A stretch of 64,000 nt of DNA from Chloroflexota bacterium (GCA_019873685.1 JAIOAT010000002.1:62001-126000); one strand, 5' to 3'; shown: positions 38,841-48,433, numbered from the stretch's first letter. A program made the numbers and translations. Notes: generated from the sequence alone by a model not told the origin.

Positions 38841-39335
38841 CTACGGAGCACGGACTTCCGCTTCAACGGTCAGTTGCTTCCCGGAAGCGAAGGTCAGCGT
38901 GAGGGGCAGGCGTTCTCCGGCCACAAGATCGCGCTGCAATCCCATGAGCATCAGGTGGTAGCCGCCCGGTTCCAGAACAACCCGTCCGCCGGCGGGAATC
39001 TCCAGGCCGTCAGGCAGGGGGCGCATCCGCATCACGTTGTTTTCCATCTGCGTGGTGTGAATCTCAACGGTACCGGCGGCGTCTGTGGCTGCCCTGAGCA
39101 GGCGATCTGCCGCATTGCCTGTGTTCTCGATGACGAGGTAAGCTGCGCTGACGGCGCCTGAATGGGAGGTGCTGGCGGAATGCTCGCTACTCTGCGCCGG
39201 CGACGCTTCAGCGGCGCGCGCCCAGGCGTCTCGAACAGATAGAACGCTCTGACCGGGGCTACAGGCGGCCAGAAGGAACGCGACCAGCACAGCCAACATT
39301 GGCGACAGGCGGAGCAATAAGCGCAGTACCGGCAT
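38841..39335 (-). CDS. PCuAC-family copper chaperone lipoprotein
   Basis: A 164-residue copper(I) carrier that hands metal to CuA directly or through SCO. It has a lipoprotein signal (LLAAC), a short Ser/His linker, and the PCuAC ligands: H and M in EIHTTQMENN, methionines in RMRPL, and H and M in YHLMLMGL. The pairing with SCO is a known arrangement for CuA assembly. Confidence 0.93.
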   Translation of the reverse strand: MPVLRLLLRLSPMLAVLVAFLLAACSPGQSVLSVRDAWARAAEASPAQSSEHSASTSHSGAVSAAYLVIENTGNAADRLLRAATDAAGTVEIHTTQMENNVMRMRPLPDGLEIPAGGRVVLEPGGYHLMLMGLQRDLVAGERLPLTLTFASGKQLTVEAEVRAP

Positions 39336-39446
39336 GGATCAGACTCTCCTCTTGATAGCGGACAGGCGACATGGCGATGGGTTGCCGCCACCCACTGGTA
39401 TATTGATGCTGTAGCAGGCGAAAAGGTTGCGTGAGAATGACAGGAA

Positions 39447-39484
39447 CGCCCCTGCCGGGCCAGTTCTGGGGGGTGGCAGGGGCG
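39447..39484 (-). terminator. terminator-like hairpin after the L,D-transpeptidase gene
   Basis: CGCCCCTGCC and GGCAGGGGCG form a perfect ten-base stem with an 18-base loop, between the L,D-transpeptidase stop and the PCuAC gene. The following T-rich tract on the minus strand is weak. Confidence 0.55.
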
Positions 39485-39511
39485 GTGGGATCAAGCACGG
39501 GAGACGTCTGG

Positions 39512-40600
39512 CTAGTAGACCACCCGGACGGGCGTCCCGACCTCCGCAAAGTTGAAGAACCAGTAAGCTTCGTCGGTGGGCAGGTTCACGCAGCCGTGAC
39601 TCATTGGCCGGCCAAAGTTGTTGTGCCAGTAGGTGCCGTGGATAGCGTAACCGGCGTAGAAGTACATCACCCACGGGACACCCGGCAGGTAGTAGCCGGG
39701 GCCGGACATCGTCTGGGAGGTGAGCTTCCAGTATACGTTGAAATCGCCGGTGACGGTTGGCGTGCCGGGCAACCCGGTCGAAACGGTGACGGCTCGCATC
39801 AGCTGGCCATCCTGATAGGCATAGATGCGCTGGTCGCTCAGGTCGACGATGATCTGTTTGCCGTTAGCCACGGTTGGGGCGGGGCCGGTAGGCTGACCCA
39901 GAGACGGCTCAAAGTAGGTGCTGGCTGCGGCGCTGCCGCCCGCCGGGATGACCAACGCCTGACCGACCAGGATGTGGTTGGGGTCGACCAGACCGTTAGC
40001 CTGGGCCAGGACGGGCCAGGAGAGACCGTAGCGCCGCGCGATGGCCGATAGATGCTCGCCGGGCTGGACAATATGCGTGCGCGCCTGGCCGCTGTCTGGT
40101 GCGGTGGTGACGGTGGGCGCAGGGGCGGCTGGAGGCGGCGTGGCGCCGGAAGCCACGCCGGCTGCCCCTGTCATGATCAGCAGTTGCTGGCCGACCAGGA
40201 TGCGGTTAGGGTTGGCAATATTGTTGCGGGTGGCGATATCCCGCCAGGAGACGCCATACTGCCGCGCAATGGTACCCAGCGTCTCGCCGGGGCGGACAAT
40301 GTGGTAGATGGGCGCTTCACTGGCAATCGGCAGACCCGGCGCAGCAGCCGGCTCCGCGCCAGCAGCAGGGATGATCAGCGCCTGTCCGGCGTAGATGTGA
40401 TTGGGATTGGCGATGTTGTTGGCACGGGCTAGTGCATCAACGGTGACGCCATAGCGCAGGGCGATCCGGAAGAGAGTTTCCCCCCTCTGGACAATATGCT
40501 GGTTGCCCTGAGCCGCAGCGGGAAAAGCCATGAGGACGAGCAGCGCCGTTAATGAGACCAGCCACCGGCTAAGACGCAGGACAGTTCTATGTGGCATCAT
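39512..40600 (-). CDS. LysM-type L,D-transpeptidase (YkuD)
   Basis: A 362-residue exported enzyme that cross-links or anchors to peptidoglycan. A signal peptide occupies about 1-31. Three LysM modules follow, each starting HIVQRGET-, HIVRPGET- or HIVQPGEH-like, near residues 35, 99 and 175. The YkuD domain (about 245-362) has the catalytic HGTYWHNNFGRPMSHGCVNL segment with its His and Cys. This shows that the organism has, or had, peptidoglycan able to be 3-3 cross-linked. Confidence 0.95.
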   Translation of the reverse strand: MMPHRTVLRLSRWLVSLTALLVLMAFPAAAQGNQHIVQRGETLFRIALRYGVTVDALARANNIANPNHIYAGQALIIPAAGAEPAAAPGLPIASEAPIYHIVRPGETLGTIARQYGVSWRDIATRNNIANPNRILVGQQLLIMTGAAGVASGATPPPAAPAPTVTTAPDSGQARTHIVQPGEHLSAIARRYGLSWPVLAQANGLVDPNHILVGQALVIPAGGSAAASTYFEPSLGQPTGPAPTVANGKQIIVDLSDQRIYAYQDGQLMRAVTVSTGLPGTPTVTGDFNVYWKLTSQTMSGPGYYLPGVPWVMYFYAGYAIHGTYWHNNFGRPMSHGCVNLPTDEAYWFFNFAEVGTPVRVVY

Positions 40601-40701
40601 CCGTTCTCCTCAGGTTCAATCGTGCTTTTGACATTCTAAAGTTACGATCGTCTGATGCACGAGTCAAACAGCAGGTTTTTGCCGGGCCGGGCCAGGCTTA
40701 C

Positions 40702-40707
40702 TATAAT
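40702..40707 (+). promoter_or_regulatory. -10 box upstream of the ABC exporter genes
   Basis: A perfect TATAAT is visible, but the -35 region is poor. A transcript from here would have a leader of about 165 bases before the first ABC gene, with no clear structure. Confidence 0.4.
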
Positions 40708-40877
40708 GAGCCAGTCGCTACTAGGGCCTCCAGTACCGATTGTACGCATTTTCCGCTGCCCGGCTACCCTGGGGATACTTCCTGGCCGGGCAGCCGTTGC
40801 CTTGCTGTAGGGGGCAGCCTGCTGTTGTTGCCTTGTGCGGTGAGGCAGTGCGGGGGCTTGTCGATCAGAGGGACACT

Positions 40878-42650
40878 GTGAAGACACTGCTGCGTATTCT
40901 GCGCTACACACGACCGTACGTGGGGGCGATGATTCTGGCTTACCTGGGAATCATTGCCACAGCCGTGCTGTCGATTCTGGTGCCACGAATCCTCGAAGAT
41001 GTCATTGACATCGGGATCGAGCGTGGCGATCAGGCATTCATGCTGCAGGCAGGTCTGCTGGTGGTGGGACTGGGGGTGTTGCGCGGTATAGCCGGCTTCA
41101 TGATGCGCTACTTCAGCGAGTGGCTGGCTAACAGGGCCGCCTATGACATCCGCAATGATCTCTATGACCACGTGTTGCGCCTTTCGTTCCGGTATCACGA
41201 CACTGCCCAGACCGGGCAATTGATCACCCGCGCCATCAGCGATGTGGACGAAGTCATGCGTTACCTGGCCTACGGGATGATCGACGGCCTGAACATCCTG
41301 TCGCTGACGATAGGGGCCACGGTGATCATGTTCGCGGCGAATGTGCCGTTGGCGCTGGCGGGCCTGGCGCCACTGATCCCGCTGGGGATCACAGCCTGGC
41401 GCCTTGGCTACCTGGTACGCACCCGCTTCCGCACCGTGATGGATCGGCTGTCGGTGCTGGGTGAAATTCTGGAAGAAAACCTGGTGGGCCTGAGTGTGGT
41501 GCGTGCTTTTGCCCGTGAGCCGCATGAGATGCGGCGTTTCGGCACTGCTAACCAGGACCTGTATGACCATCAGCTGCATCTCGTTGGCACCTGGGGAACC
41601 TACCTGCCGGCCATGAGCCTGATCGTGGGGTTGAGCACGGTGCTGGTGCTGTGGCTGGGGAGCTGGCTGGCCGGGCAACCGGCCAGCGGTGTGACCACAG
41701 GGACAGTGGTGGCCTTTAACGCGTATGTGTTGCTGCTGGCCCGGCCGCTGCAGAATGTCGGCTTCGTGATCATGCTGACCACCCAGGCCATCGCCAGCGG
41801 TGACCGGGTGTTTGAGGTGCTGAATGCGCCGGTCGAGATCGCCAGCAAACCAGACGCCCTGAAGCCGCGTCTGGAAGGGCATGTTCGGTTTGAGAATGTT
41901 AGCTTCCGCTATGCAGACAGCACGCCGCTGGTATTACAGGACATCACCCTGGAGGCACACCCGGGCCAGGTGATTGCCTTACTGGGAGCGACCGGATCGG
42001 GTAAGTCCACGCTGGTCAGCCTGATTCCGCGCTTCTACGACGTTTGCGCGGGCCGGTTGTTGATCGACGGGTACGACGTCCGCGATCTTGATCTGGATAC
42101 GTTGCGCCAGCAGATCGGAGTCGTCCTGCAGGAATCGCTGCTCTTCTCGACGACGATCCGGGAGAACATTGCCTTTGGCCGGCCCGACGCCAGTGAGGAG
42201 GAGATTGTGGCGGCGGCCAAAGCTGCTAACGCCCATAACTTCATCATGGAGTTCCCGGAGGGATATGATACGGTTGTGGGTGAACGCGGCGTCACATTGT
42301 CCGGCGGTCAGTGCCAGCGCATCGCCATCGCCCGCGCGCTGGTGCTTAACCCTCGCATTCTCATTCTGGATGATTCCACCAGCAGCGTAGATACCCAGAC
42401 GGAACATTTGATTCAGCAGGCCCTGGCCAAGCTGATGACCGGGCGCACGACCTTTGTGATTGCCCAGCGCCTGACGACCGTTCAGCATGCCGACCAGATC
42501 GTGGTGCTGGATCAGGGCCGGATCGCCGAACAGGGCACGCATCAGGAGTTGCTGGCGGTGGGTGGTCTGTACCGCGACATCTATCATTTGCAGCTGGAAG
42601 ATCAGGAGCGCTTGCGGCGTGAGTTATTGATGCTCGGCCAGGCGGGATAG
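40878..42650 (+). CDS. ABC exporter subunit with degenerate nucleotide-site residues
   Basis: A 590-residue half-transporter: six membrane helices, then an ABC domain. Walker A GATGSGKST (near 370) and signature LSGGQ are normal. The catalytic glutamate after Walker B is aspartate (ILILDDSTSS, near 498), and the switch histidine is glutamine (IAQRL, residue 530). This is the pattern of the degenerate-site subunit of heterodimeric exporters such as TM287/288. The GTG at 40878 follows AGAGGGA; a longer in-frame reading upstream has no family support. The partner gene follows 45 bases downstream. Confidence 0.93.
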   Translation: MKTLLRILRYTRPYVGAMILAYLGIIATAVLSILVPRILEDVIDIGIERGDQAFMLQAGLLVVGLGVLRGIAGFMMRYFSEWLANRAAYDIRNDLYDHVLRLSFRYHDTAQTGQLITRAISDVDEVMRYLAYGMIDGLNILSLTIGATVIMFAANVPLALAGLAPLIPLGITAWRLGYLVRTRFRTVMDRLSVLGEILEENLVGLSVVRAFAREPHEMRRFGTANQDLYDHQLHLVGTWGTYLPAMSLIVGLSTVLVLWLGSWLAGQPASGVTTGTVVAFNAYVLLLARPLQNVGFVIMLTTQAIASGDRVFEVLNAPVEIASKPDALKPRLEGHVRFENVSFRYADSTPLVLQDITLEAHPGQVIALLGATGSGKSTLVSLIPRFYDVCAGRLLIDGYDVRDLDLDTLRQQIGVVLQESLLFSTTIRENIAFGRPDASEEEIVAAAKAANAHNFIMEFPEGYDTVVGERGVTLSGGQCQRIAIARALVLNPRILILDDSTSSVDTQTEHLIQQALAKLMTGRTTFVIAQRLTTVQHADQIVVLDQGRIAEQGTHQELLAVGGLYRDIYHLQLEDQERLRRELLMLGQAG

Positions 42651-42695
42651 CTCTGTCTGCCATCTGCAGCGGCAACGGAACGGGAAAGCAGTAGC

Positions 42696-44492
42696 ATGAG
42701 AGCACGTGATTCGGCGGATAGCGACTTCAGGGGGTTCGACCGCAGTGTCGCCAGTCGCCTGGCTGCCTATCTGAAGCCTTATGGCACTGAGGTAATCAAA
42801 GCCTTTGGCTACATGCTGATGGGGGTGTTCAGCAGCCTGGCCGGCCCGGTGATGATCGGGCGAGCGGTGGATGATGGCGTCCGGCAGGGTGCGCTGGAGG
42901 TGGTGACCCTATACGCGCTGGCCTATCTGGGCATGCTTGGCGTGGGCATGGTGGGCATGCGCGGGATGTTTAACACCATGGCCGCGGTAGGGCAGGGGAT
43001 TATCCGCCAGCTTCGCAATGAGCTGTTTGCTCATATTCAGCGATTGTCGCTGTCATTCTTTGCGGCTTATGAGACAGGCCGGTTGATCTCGCGCGTTATC
43101 GGGGACGTCAATGTGCTTCGGGAGATGATCACCTGGGCGATCATTGGCGTTTTCCGCGATCTGTTTACGCTGGTGGGCATTGTGATTGTGATGCTCACGA
43201 TCAACGCGCGGCTGACCATTGTGGCCGCTGTTGTCATCCCGATTATGCTGGCTATTGCGAATGTCTGGCGAGTCTATGCCCGCAAAGCGTACATCCGGCA
43301 GCGCACGGCTGTGGCTGACGTCAACGCTGAGCTGGCTGAGAGCTTCAACGGGGTGCGGGTTATCCAGGCCTTTGCTCGCGAGGGCTACAACAGCCGTCGC
43401 TTCCGCCAGCAGATCAACCGCGAGAATTTGAACGCCGGGGTCGCTACGGCGGTGATTGCGGGGCTGTTCTTCCCGACGATTGAGATGATCGCCGGGGTGG
43501 CTGTGGGCGTGCTGATCTGGCTGGGTGGTGGGCTGGTGCTGGAGAACGCTCTTACTGCCGGGACGCTGGTCACTTTCGTGCTCTATATCGAGCAGTTCTT
43601 TTTCCCCATCCGGATGCTGGCCCAGCGGTACAACACCTTTCAGGCGACGATGGCCGCCGGACACAAGATCTTTACCCTGCTGGACACACCGGTGGAGATC
43701 AGGGATGCGCCGGATGCTTATGAGTTGCCGCCGATTCAGGGGCATGTCCGCTTTGAAGGCGTCAGCTTCAGCTATGATGACACGGTCGAAGTGTTGCACG
43801 AGGCGACATTCGACGTGCCAGCCGGGACGACTGTCGCCCTGGTGGGACATACCGGCGCCGGCAAGAGCACGATCGTGAACCTGCTGCTGCGGTTCTACGA
43901 GGTCAATCAGGGCCGGCTGTTAATCGACGGGCATGATATCCGGCGGGTGACCCAGCAGTCGCTGCGCCGGCAGATGGGAGTTGTCCTGCAGCAGACTTTT
44001 CTCTTCAGCGGCACGGTGATGGATAACATCCGCTACGGGCGGCTGGAAGCGACCGATGAAGAGGTCATTGCCGCTGCGCAGGCGGTTGGCGCGCATGACT
44101 TCATCATGGCGCTGGAGCATGGCTACCAGACCGAAGTTCAGGAGGGCGGGGCGCTGCTTTCGGTCGGGCAGCGGCAATTGATCGCTTTCGCTCGCGCGCT
44201 GCTGGCTGACCCGCGCATCCTGGTCCTGGATGAGGCAACATCCAGCGTCGACACGCAAACTGAACGGGTGATTCAGGCGGCGCTGGCCCGGCTTCTCAAG
44301 GGGCGGACGGCGTTTGTGATCGCCCATCGCCTGAGCACCATCATCAACGCCGACCAGATCATCGTGCTTGATCACGGGCGGATTGTGGAGCGCGGCACCC
44401 ACGCTGAATTGCTGGCGTTGGGCGGTCTCTACCGCGACCTGTACACCATGGCCTACGCAGACCAGGAAGAGGTAGCCGGGACTCCCGAATGA
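42696..44492 (+). CDS. ABC exporter subunit with degenerate signature motif
   Basis: A 598-residue half-transporter, partner of the gene before it. Walker A GHTGAGKST, Walker B with glutamate (ILVLDEATSS) and switch histidine (IAHRL) are canonical. The signature reads LSVGQ instead of LSGGQ. In the heterodimer, this signature faces the Asp-type Walker B of the partner, so one site is dead or slow and the other complete. Substrates of such pairs are lipids or drugs; not deducible here. Confidence 0.93.
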   Translation: MRARDSADSDFRGFDRSVASRLAAYLKPYGTEVIKAFGYMLMGVFSSLAGPVMIGRAVDDGVRQGALEVVTLYALAYLGMLGVGMVGMRGMFNTMAAVGQGIIRQLRNELFAHIQRLSLSFFAAYETGRLISRVIGDVNVLREMITWAIIGVFRDLFTLVGIVIVMLTINARLTIVAAVVIPIMLAIANVWRVYARKAYIRQRTAVADVNAELAESFNGVRVIQAFAREGYNSRRFRQQINRENLNAGVATAVIAGLFFPTIEMIAGVAVGVLIWLGGGLVLENALTAGTLVTFVLYIEQFFFPIRMLAQRYNTFQATMAAGHKIFTLLDTPVEIRDAPDAYELPPIQGHVRFEGVSFSYDDTVEVLHEATFDVPAGTTVALVGHTGAGKSTIVNLLLRFYEVNQGRLLIDGHDIRRVTQQSLRRQMGVVLQQTFLFSGTVMDNIRYGRLEATDEEVIAAAQAVGAHDFIMALEHGYQTEVQEGGALLSVGQRQLIAFARALLADPRILVLDEATSSVDTQTERVIQAALARLLKGRTAFVIAHRLSTIINADQIIVLDHGRIVERGTHAELLALGGLYRDLYTMAYADQEEVAGTPE

Positions 44493-44510
44493 CCTGCCCG
44501 GCGTATCGTG

Positions 44511-44539
44511 GGGAGACCGGGAGGCCAGGAGGCTCGGAG
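44511..44539. repeat. GGAGGCC-rich intergenic repeat, copy 2
   Basis: GGGAGACCGGGAGGCCAGGA at 44511-44530 matches the sequence at 19316-19335 in 18 of 20 bases. The overlapping segment at 44521-44539 matches 19302-19320 in 17 of 19. Confidence 0.65.
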
Positions 44540-44575
44540 ATCAGGATAGTCCCAGTGTGATCATCGGGGTGTTGT

Positions 44576-44614
44576 GAGGGCAGCAAATGCGTCCTGCAGA
44601 CGCTGCCCTCTTCT
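44576..44614 (+). terminator. terminator-like hairpin after the ABC exporter
   Basis: GAGGGCAGC and GCTGCCCTC form a perfect nine-base stem with a 17-base loop, followed by TTCTGT. It lies about 85 bases after the second exporter gene. Confidence 0.65.
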
Positions 44615-44754
44615 GTGCTCACTGGCGTCCTGTATAGGCGTCAGGTTGCCCGCCGTTCCCCTTTCCAGTACAATCCGTCGCTAGCCATATTTGGGCGTGC
44701 CTGCTGGCGCGAGGCGGGTGATGGCCGGCAGCGCTGAACGGTGAGATCACGACT

Positions 44755-46965
44755 ATGATCGTTCGGGCTTTCCGCCTGACTGACAAACTCGGCAATGCCT
44801 TGCTGAAGGGGCTGATCTGGCTCAGTGAGGCCATTGTCGGCTATGCGTGGTTGCTGGGCAGCAGCCTGGCCGCGCTAGTGATGGCGATTCTGGCAGTCGT
44901 AGCTTTTATCGCTCAGGCGATCCTGACCGTACTGAAGCTTATCGCGGCGGTTCTGCTGGCGTTGTGGCAGATTCTGCTGCGGGTAACCGGCGGCGAAGCG
45001 GGTAGCTGGCCATCCGCCCTGCCGGGGCGCCGCGCTGAAGGCGCCGAGGCGCGGCGGTTGGATAGCATGTTGCGACGGGCGGAAGATCTCAGCGAGACGG
45101 TGGTGCTGGTTGAAGACCCACTGAAGGCCCGCAACCGGACTCTGAGCGCTCTGCTGGTCGTCGCTCTGGCGGCGGTGGTGGGATTGCTGATCTGGGCGAC
45201 ATCACCGCGAGACGAAGCTCCGGTTATCGCACCCGTGATCATTGCGCCGATGGTAGGCGAAGCCAGCCCGGTGCCGGCGTTCACGCCGTTTGCCACGGCG
45301 GTGCCCACGGTGACGCCCCGCCCGGAAGCTCTGCGGATCGGTGGTAGCCTGGCCTACACAGTGCGTGACGGCGGGCAGGATGACATCTGGATGACGGTGA
45401 TCGGCTTTGAGAATCCGGTACGCCTTACCGATCATCCGGATGATGATCGCGATCCGGCCTGGAGTCCGAACGGTCGCTATCTGGCTTTTGCCTCCCATCG
45501 TGATGGCAACTGGGAGCTCTATGTCCAGGATGTACAGACGGGAGCTGTTACCCGCCTGACCTATACGCTGGGTTTCGAAGGCTCCCCGGCCTGGAGTCCG
45601 GATGGGCAGTGGCTGGTGTATGAAGCCTACAACGAGGACAATCTCGACATCTACATCATCCGCGTGGACGGGACGCAGGGGCCAATCCGGCTGACCTACA
45701 ATCCGTCCCCGGATTTCTCGCCAGCCTGGTCACCTGGCGGGCGGGAGATCGCCTACGTCTCCTGGCGGGAGGGCAACAAGGACATCTACATCCTGTCGCT
45801 CGATGATCCTTCCGAGGACCTGGCCCGTAACCTGACGGCGACACCCGACCTGCAGGAAGACTACCCGACCTGGTCGCCGGATGGTCTGAGTGTGGCGTAC
45901 AGCGCCCGCGTAGATGGCCTGGAAGCGGTCTATGTGTTGCCTGCGAACCGGGCGGCGGGGCAGGAGCCGGAACTCATCGACCGGGGACGCATGCCCGCCT
46001 GGGCGCCGGATGGCGGCAGTCTGGTCTACGCGATCGATCAGGGCAGCCGGACGCTAATCGTGGCCGGGATGTATCGATCGGTGGGTATGGTCACGCAGGC
46101 GGTGGCCCTACCCGGTCGAGGCGGCAGCCCGGCCTGGACAAGCTGGCGTCCGCAGATAGCACCGCCCGGCCCACTGCCGACCTCCCAGCCGCCGTATACT
46201 GAGCAAATCACCTATGCGCAGGCTGAGCCGCCTTACTATCGGCTGGTGTTGCTGGGCGACGTGCAGGCGCCAAACCCCTACCTCAGCGACCGGGTCAATG
46301 ATTCGTTTGCAGCGCTGCGGGAGGCCGTGCTGGAAAAGACCGGTGTGGACTACCTGGGAAACCTGGAGGATGCCTTCTGGCCGCTGGATCGGTTGCCAGA
46401 GCCGGGGCAGGAACGCCTGAACTGGCACCTGACCGGGCGCGCCTTTGCCCTGAACCGCAACCTGATCTATGGCTTCCCACCGCCGCTGGAGATCGTCCGC
46501 GAGGATGTAGGGGTCTACACCTACTGGCGCGTCTTTGCCCGTGCGGCGGTACAGGATGGGCAACTGGGAGAACCCCTGCGCGAACTGCCGTGGGATTTCG
46601 CGGCGCGTTCTGGTGGGGATGTCAAGGCTTATGAAGAAGGTGGGCGTTACCGCGGCGCGATTCCGGCGGGCTACTATGTCGACCTGACCCAGTTATTCGC
46701 CGATTACGGGTGGTATCCACTGCCAGCGGATCGCAGCTGGCGCTACAACTTCGGTGGTGTGCTGTACTGGGAAGCCGTCAAGACTGACGGGCTTAGCTGG
46801 GAAGAGGCGATGCTGGAAATCTACGGCAGCGACGAACTCAGTGCCTTCCTGACGGTTCCTACGGCTTTGCCGACACGCACCCTGGCCCCGCCAACGCCTA
46901 CCCCGGCTCCGACCCGTACGCCGACACCTGTGCCGCCTGATCAAGGGGCGGGGGAGTCTGGATAG
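44755..46965 (+). CDS. membrane-anchored TolB-type beta-propeller protein with C-terminal domain of unknown function
   Basis: A 736-residue surface protein. Hydrophobic helices lie at about 34-78, a charged cytoplasmic loop at 80-125 and another helix at 127-148. Thr/Pro linkers lead to a propeller with five PD40/TolB repeats (PAWSPNGRYLAF, PAWSPDGQWLVY, PAWSPGGREIAY, PTWSPDGLSVAY, PAWAPDGGSLVY). A C-terminal domain (about 490-700) contains WHLTGRAFALNRN and SWRYNF, faintly like M15 peptidases but without the zinc aspartate. A Thr-Pro tail ends it. The M23 peptidase gene starts 5 bases later, so a cell-wall role is likely but not shown. Confidence 0.8.
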   Translation: MIVRAFRLTDKLGNALLKGLIWLSEAIVGYAWLLGSSLAALVMAILAVVAFIAQAILTVLKLIAAVLLALWQILLRVTGGEAGSWPSALPGRRAEGAEARRLDSMLRRAEDLSETVVLVEDPLKARNRTLSALLVVALAAVVGLLIWATSPRDEAPVIAPVIIAPMVGEASPVPAFTPFATAVPTVTPRPEALRIGGSLAYTVRDGGQDDIWMTVIGFENPVRLTDHPDDDRDPAWSPNGRYLAFASHRDGNWELYVQDVQTGAVTRLTYTLGFEGSPAWSPDGQWLVYEAYNEDNLDIYIIRVDGTQGPIRLTYNPSPDFSPAWSPGGREIAYVSWREGNKDIYILSLDDPSEDLARNLTATPDLQEDYPTWSPDGLSVAYSARVDGLEAVYVLPANRAAGQEPELIDRGRMPAWAPDGGSLVYAIDQGSRTLIVAGMYRSVGMVTQAVALPGRGGSPAWTSWRPQIAPPGPLPTSQPPYTEQITYAQAEPPYYRLVLLGDVQAPNPYLSDRVNDSFAALREAVLEKTGVDYLGNLEDAFWPLDRLPEPGQERLNWHLTGRAFALNRNLIYGFPPPLEIVREDVGVYTYWRVFARAAVQDGQLGEPLRELPWDFAARSGGDVKAYEEGGRYRGAIPAGYYVDLTQLFADYGWYPLPADRSWRYNFGGVLYWEAVKTDGLSWEEAMLEIYGSDELSAFLTVPTALPTRTLAPPTPTPAPTRTPTPVPPDQGAGESG

Positions 46966-46970
46966 AAACG

Positions 46971-48275
46971 ATGCCGCTGAAGACACGCCAATCCAGCAAC
47001 ATCCAGGGCGCGCTCCTGCTGCTGGCGCTGGTCGGTGGGGTGGTGTATCTAGCGCTGCGGGAGGCGCCGCCTTCCTATGAGGTGGCGATCCCCATAGCGA
47101 ACGGCACGCCGACAGCCTCCCAGCCCTCCTGGCAGGAGGTGCTCCAGCAGCAATTTGTGGCCGGCGCAACAGCATTGCCACAGGCGGCTTTGCCGACGGC
47201 TTCCTATGCGCCGCCGACGCTGGAGCCTACTGATCCGGGGCTGGTTTTCGCGCTGGAGCCGACGCAGCTCTTCGGCACAGTGGTACCGACGAATACACCA
47301 CTGCCCCCTCCGCCCAGTCCGACCTATATCGGGCCTACGCCAATCCCGCTGGCGACAAGCAGTGCGGTAGAGGTGGTGAATGTTGCCGGCGGCGAAAGAC
47401 GCTGGCAGCCGCCTCCATTGCCGCTGCCGATCTCCCGCGATCCGCGGGATCACTACTGGCTGGCTAGGCCGGTCGATTCAAGCGCCGTCAACTATGGTCT
47501 CTTCTACTACTCGTATGGTTCGGATGGCCCTGAAGACGCCTGGCGCGTGCATCACGGTGTGGATATGCCAAACCCGATCGGGGAAAGCGTGCGCGCTGCC
47601 GGACCGGGCACAGTTATCTGGGCGGCAGATGGCTTCCGGGTGGAATTGCCGGACGGCAGCATCGCCGAGACGACCTATTCCTATGGCAATACCGTGCTGA
47701 TCGAGCACGACTTTGGCTACCGGGGACAGCCGATCTACACGCTGTACGCCCATCTTTCGGCCATTCTGGTCACGCGCGGGCAGCGGGTGCAGACGGGTGA
47801 CATCATTGGCCTGGTCGGGGATACGGGCGTTGTGACCGGTTCGCATGTGCACTTTGAGGTGCGGGTTGGGCGGAATAGCTGGTATGCCGTACGCAATCCG
47901 CTGCTGTGGATGGTCCCCTACGTTGGTCATGGTGTGATCGCCGGGCGGATCGTCGGGCCGGATGGGGAACTGCTGGATGATCAGGATATCTCGATCATCG
48001 ACCGCCGTACCGGGCGGGTGGTGCAGACAGCGTCATCGTATGTGCGCGTGGACATCAACAAGGATGGTCTGCCGGATGTGGTGGCTGATGACGCCTGGAA
48101 CGAAAACTTTGTGGCCGGCGATATTCCGGAAGGTCAATATCAGGTTGTCGCCCGTATCGATGGCACGCGGGTAGCCCGCCTCGTGGAGGTCTACGAAGGC
48201 ACCACGACTTTTGTAGAACTGGCGCCGCCAGAGCAAGTTACGCCACAGCCCGCGTCCGATGGGGCAGGCTCCTGA
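46971..48275 (+). CDS. membrane-anchored M23 metallopeptidase
   Basis: A 434-residue cell-wall hydrolase or its regulator. One membrane helix (about 10-25) is followed by a Pro/Thr-rich stalk to about 150. The M23/LytM domain (about 180-320) has VHHGVDMPNPIG, TLYAHLS and SHVHFEVRVG, so all zinc and catalytic residues are present. A C-terminal beta-sandwich resembling a carboxypeptidase regulatory domain follows (about 325-425). M23 enzymes cut peptidoglycan cross-bridges. It is coupled to the propeller protein upstream. Confidence 0.92.
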   Translation: MPLKTRQSSNIQGALLLLALVGGVVYLALREAPPSYEVAIPIANGTPTASQPSWQEVLQQQFVAGATALPQAALPTASYAPPTLEPTDPGLVFALEPTQLFGTVVPTNTPLPPPPSPTYIGPTPIPLATSSAVEVVNVAGGERRWQPPPLPLPISRDPRDHYWLARPVDSSAVNYGLFYYSYGSDGPEDAWRVHHGVDMPNPIGESVRAAGPGTVIWAADGFRVELPDGSIAETTYSYGNTVLIEHDFGYRGQPIYTLYAHLSAILVTRGQRVQTGDIIGLVGDTGVVTGSHVHFEVRVGRNSWYAVRNPLLWMVPYVGHGVIAGRIVGPDGELLDDQDISIIDRRTGRVVQTASSYVRVDINKDGLPDVVADDAWNENFVAGDIPEGQYQVVARIDGTRVARLVEVYEGTTTFVELAPPEQVTPQPASDGAGS

Positions 48276-48433
48276 AAGCGGGAATTCGTCAGGATATTGT
48301 CAGGCGGTTGCCCCGCGCAGCCATGGCGTGACGGGACTTCGCGGGTTACACTCTGGTCGGGGATCGTCTGCTGTAATGAGGTGGAAGATCGCTGAGTTTC
48401 GAGCGAATGTCTGTTTAAGGAGGCTGGTTCTTG

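Noticed and set aside
40740-40877. An N-terminal extension of the first ABC exporter subunit
   Set aside because: It would start at TTG without a ribosome-binding site, is not hydrophobic in the expected way and has no counterpart in the family.
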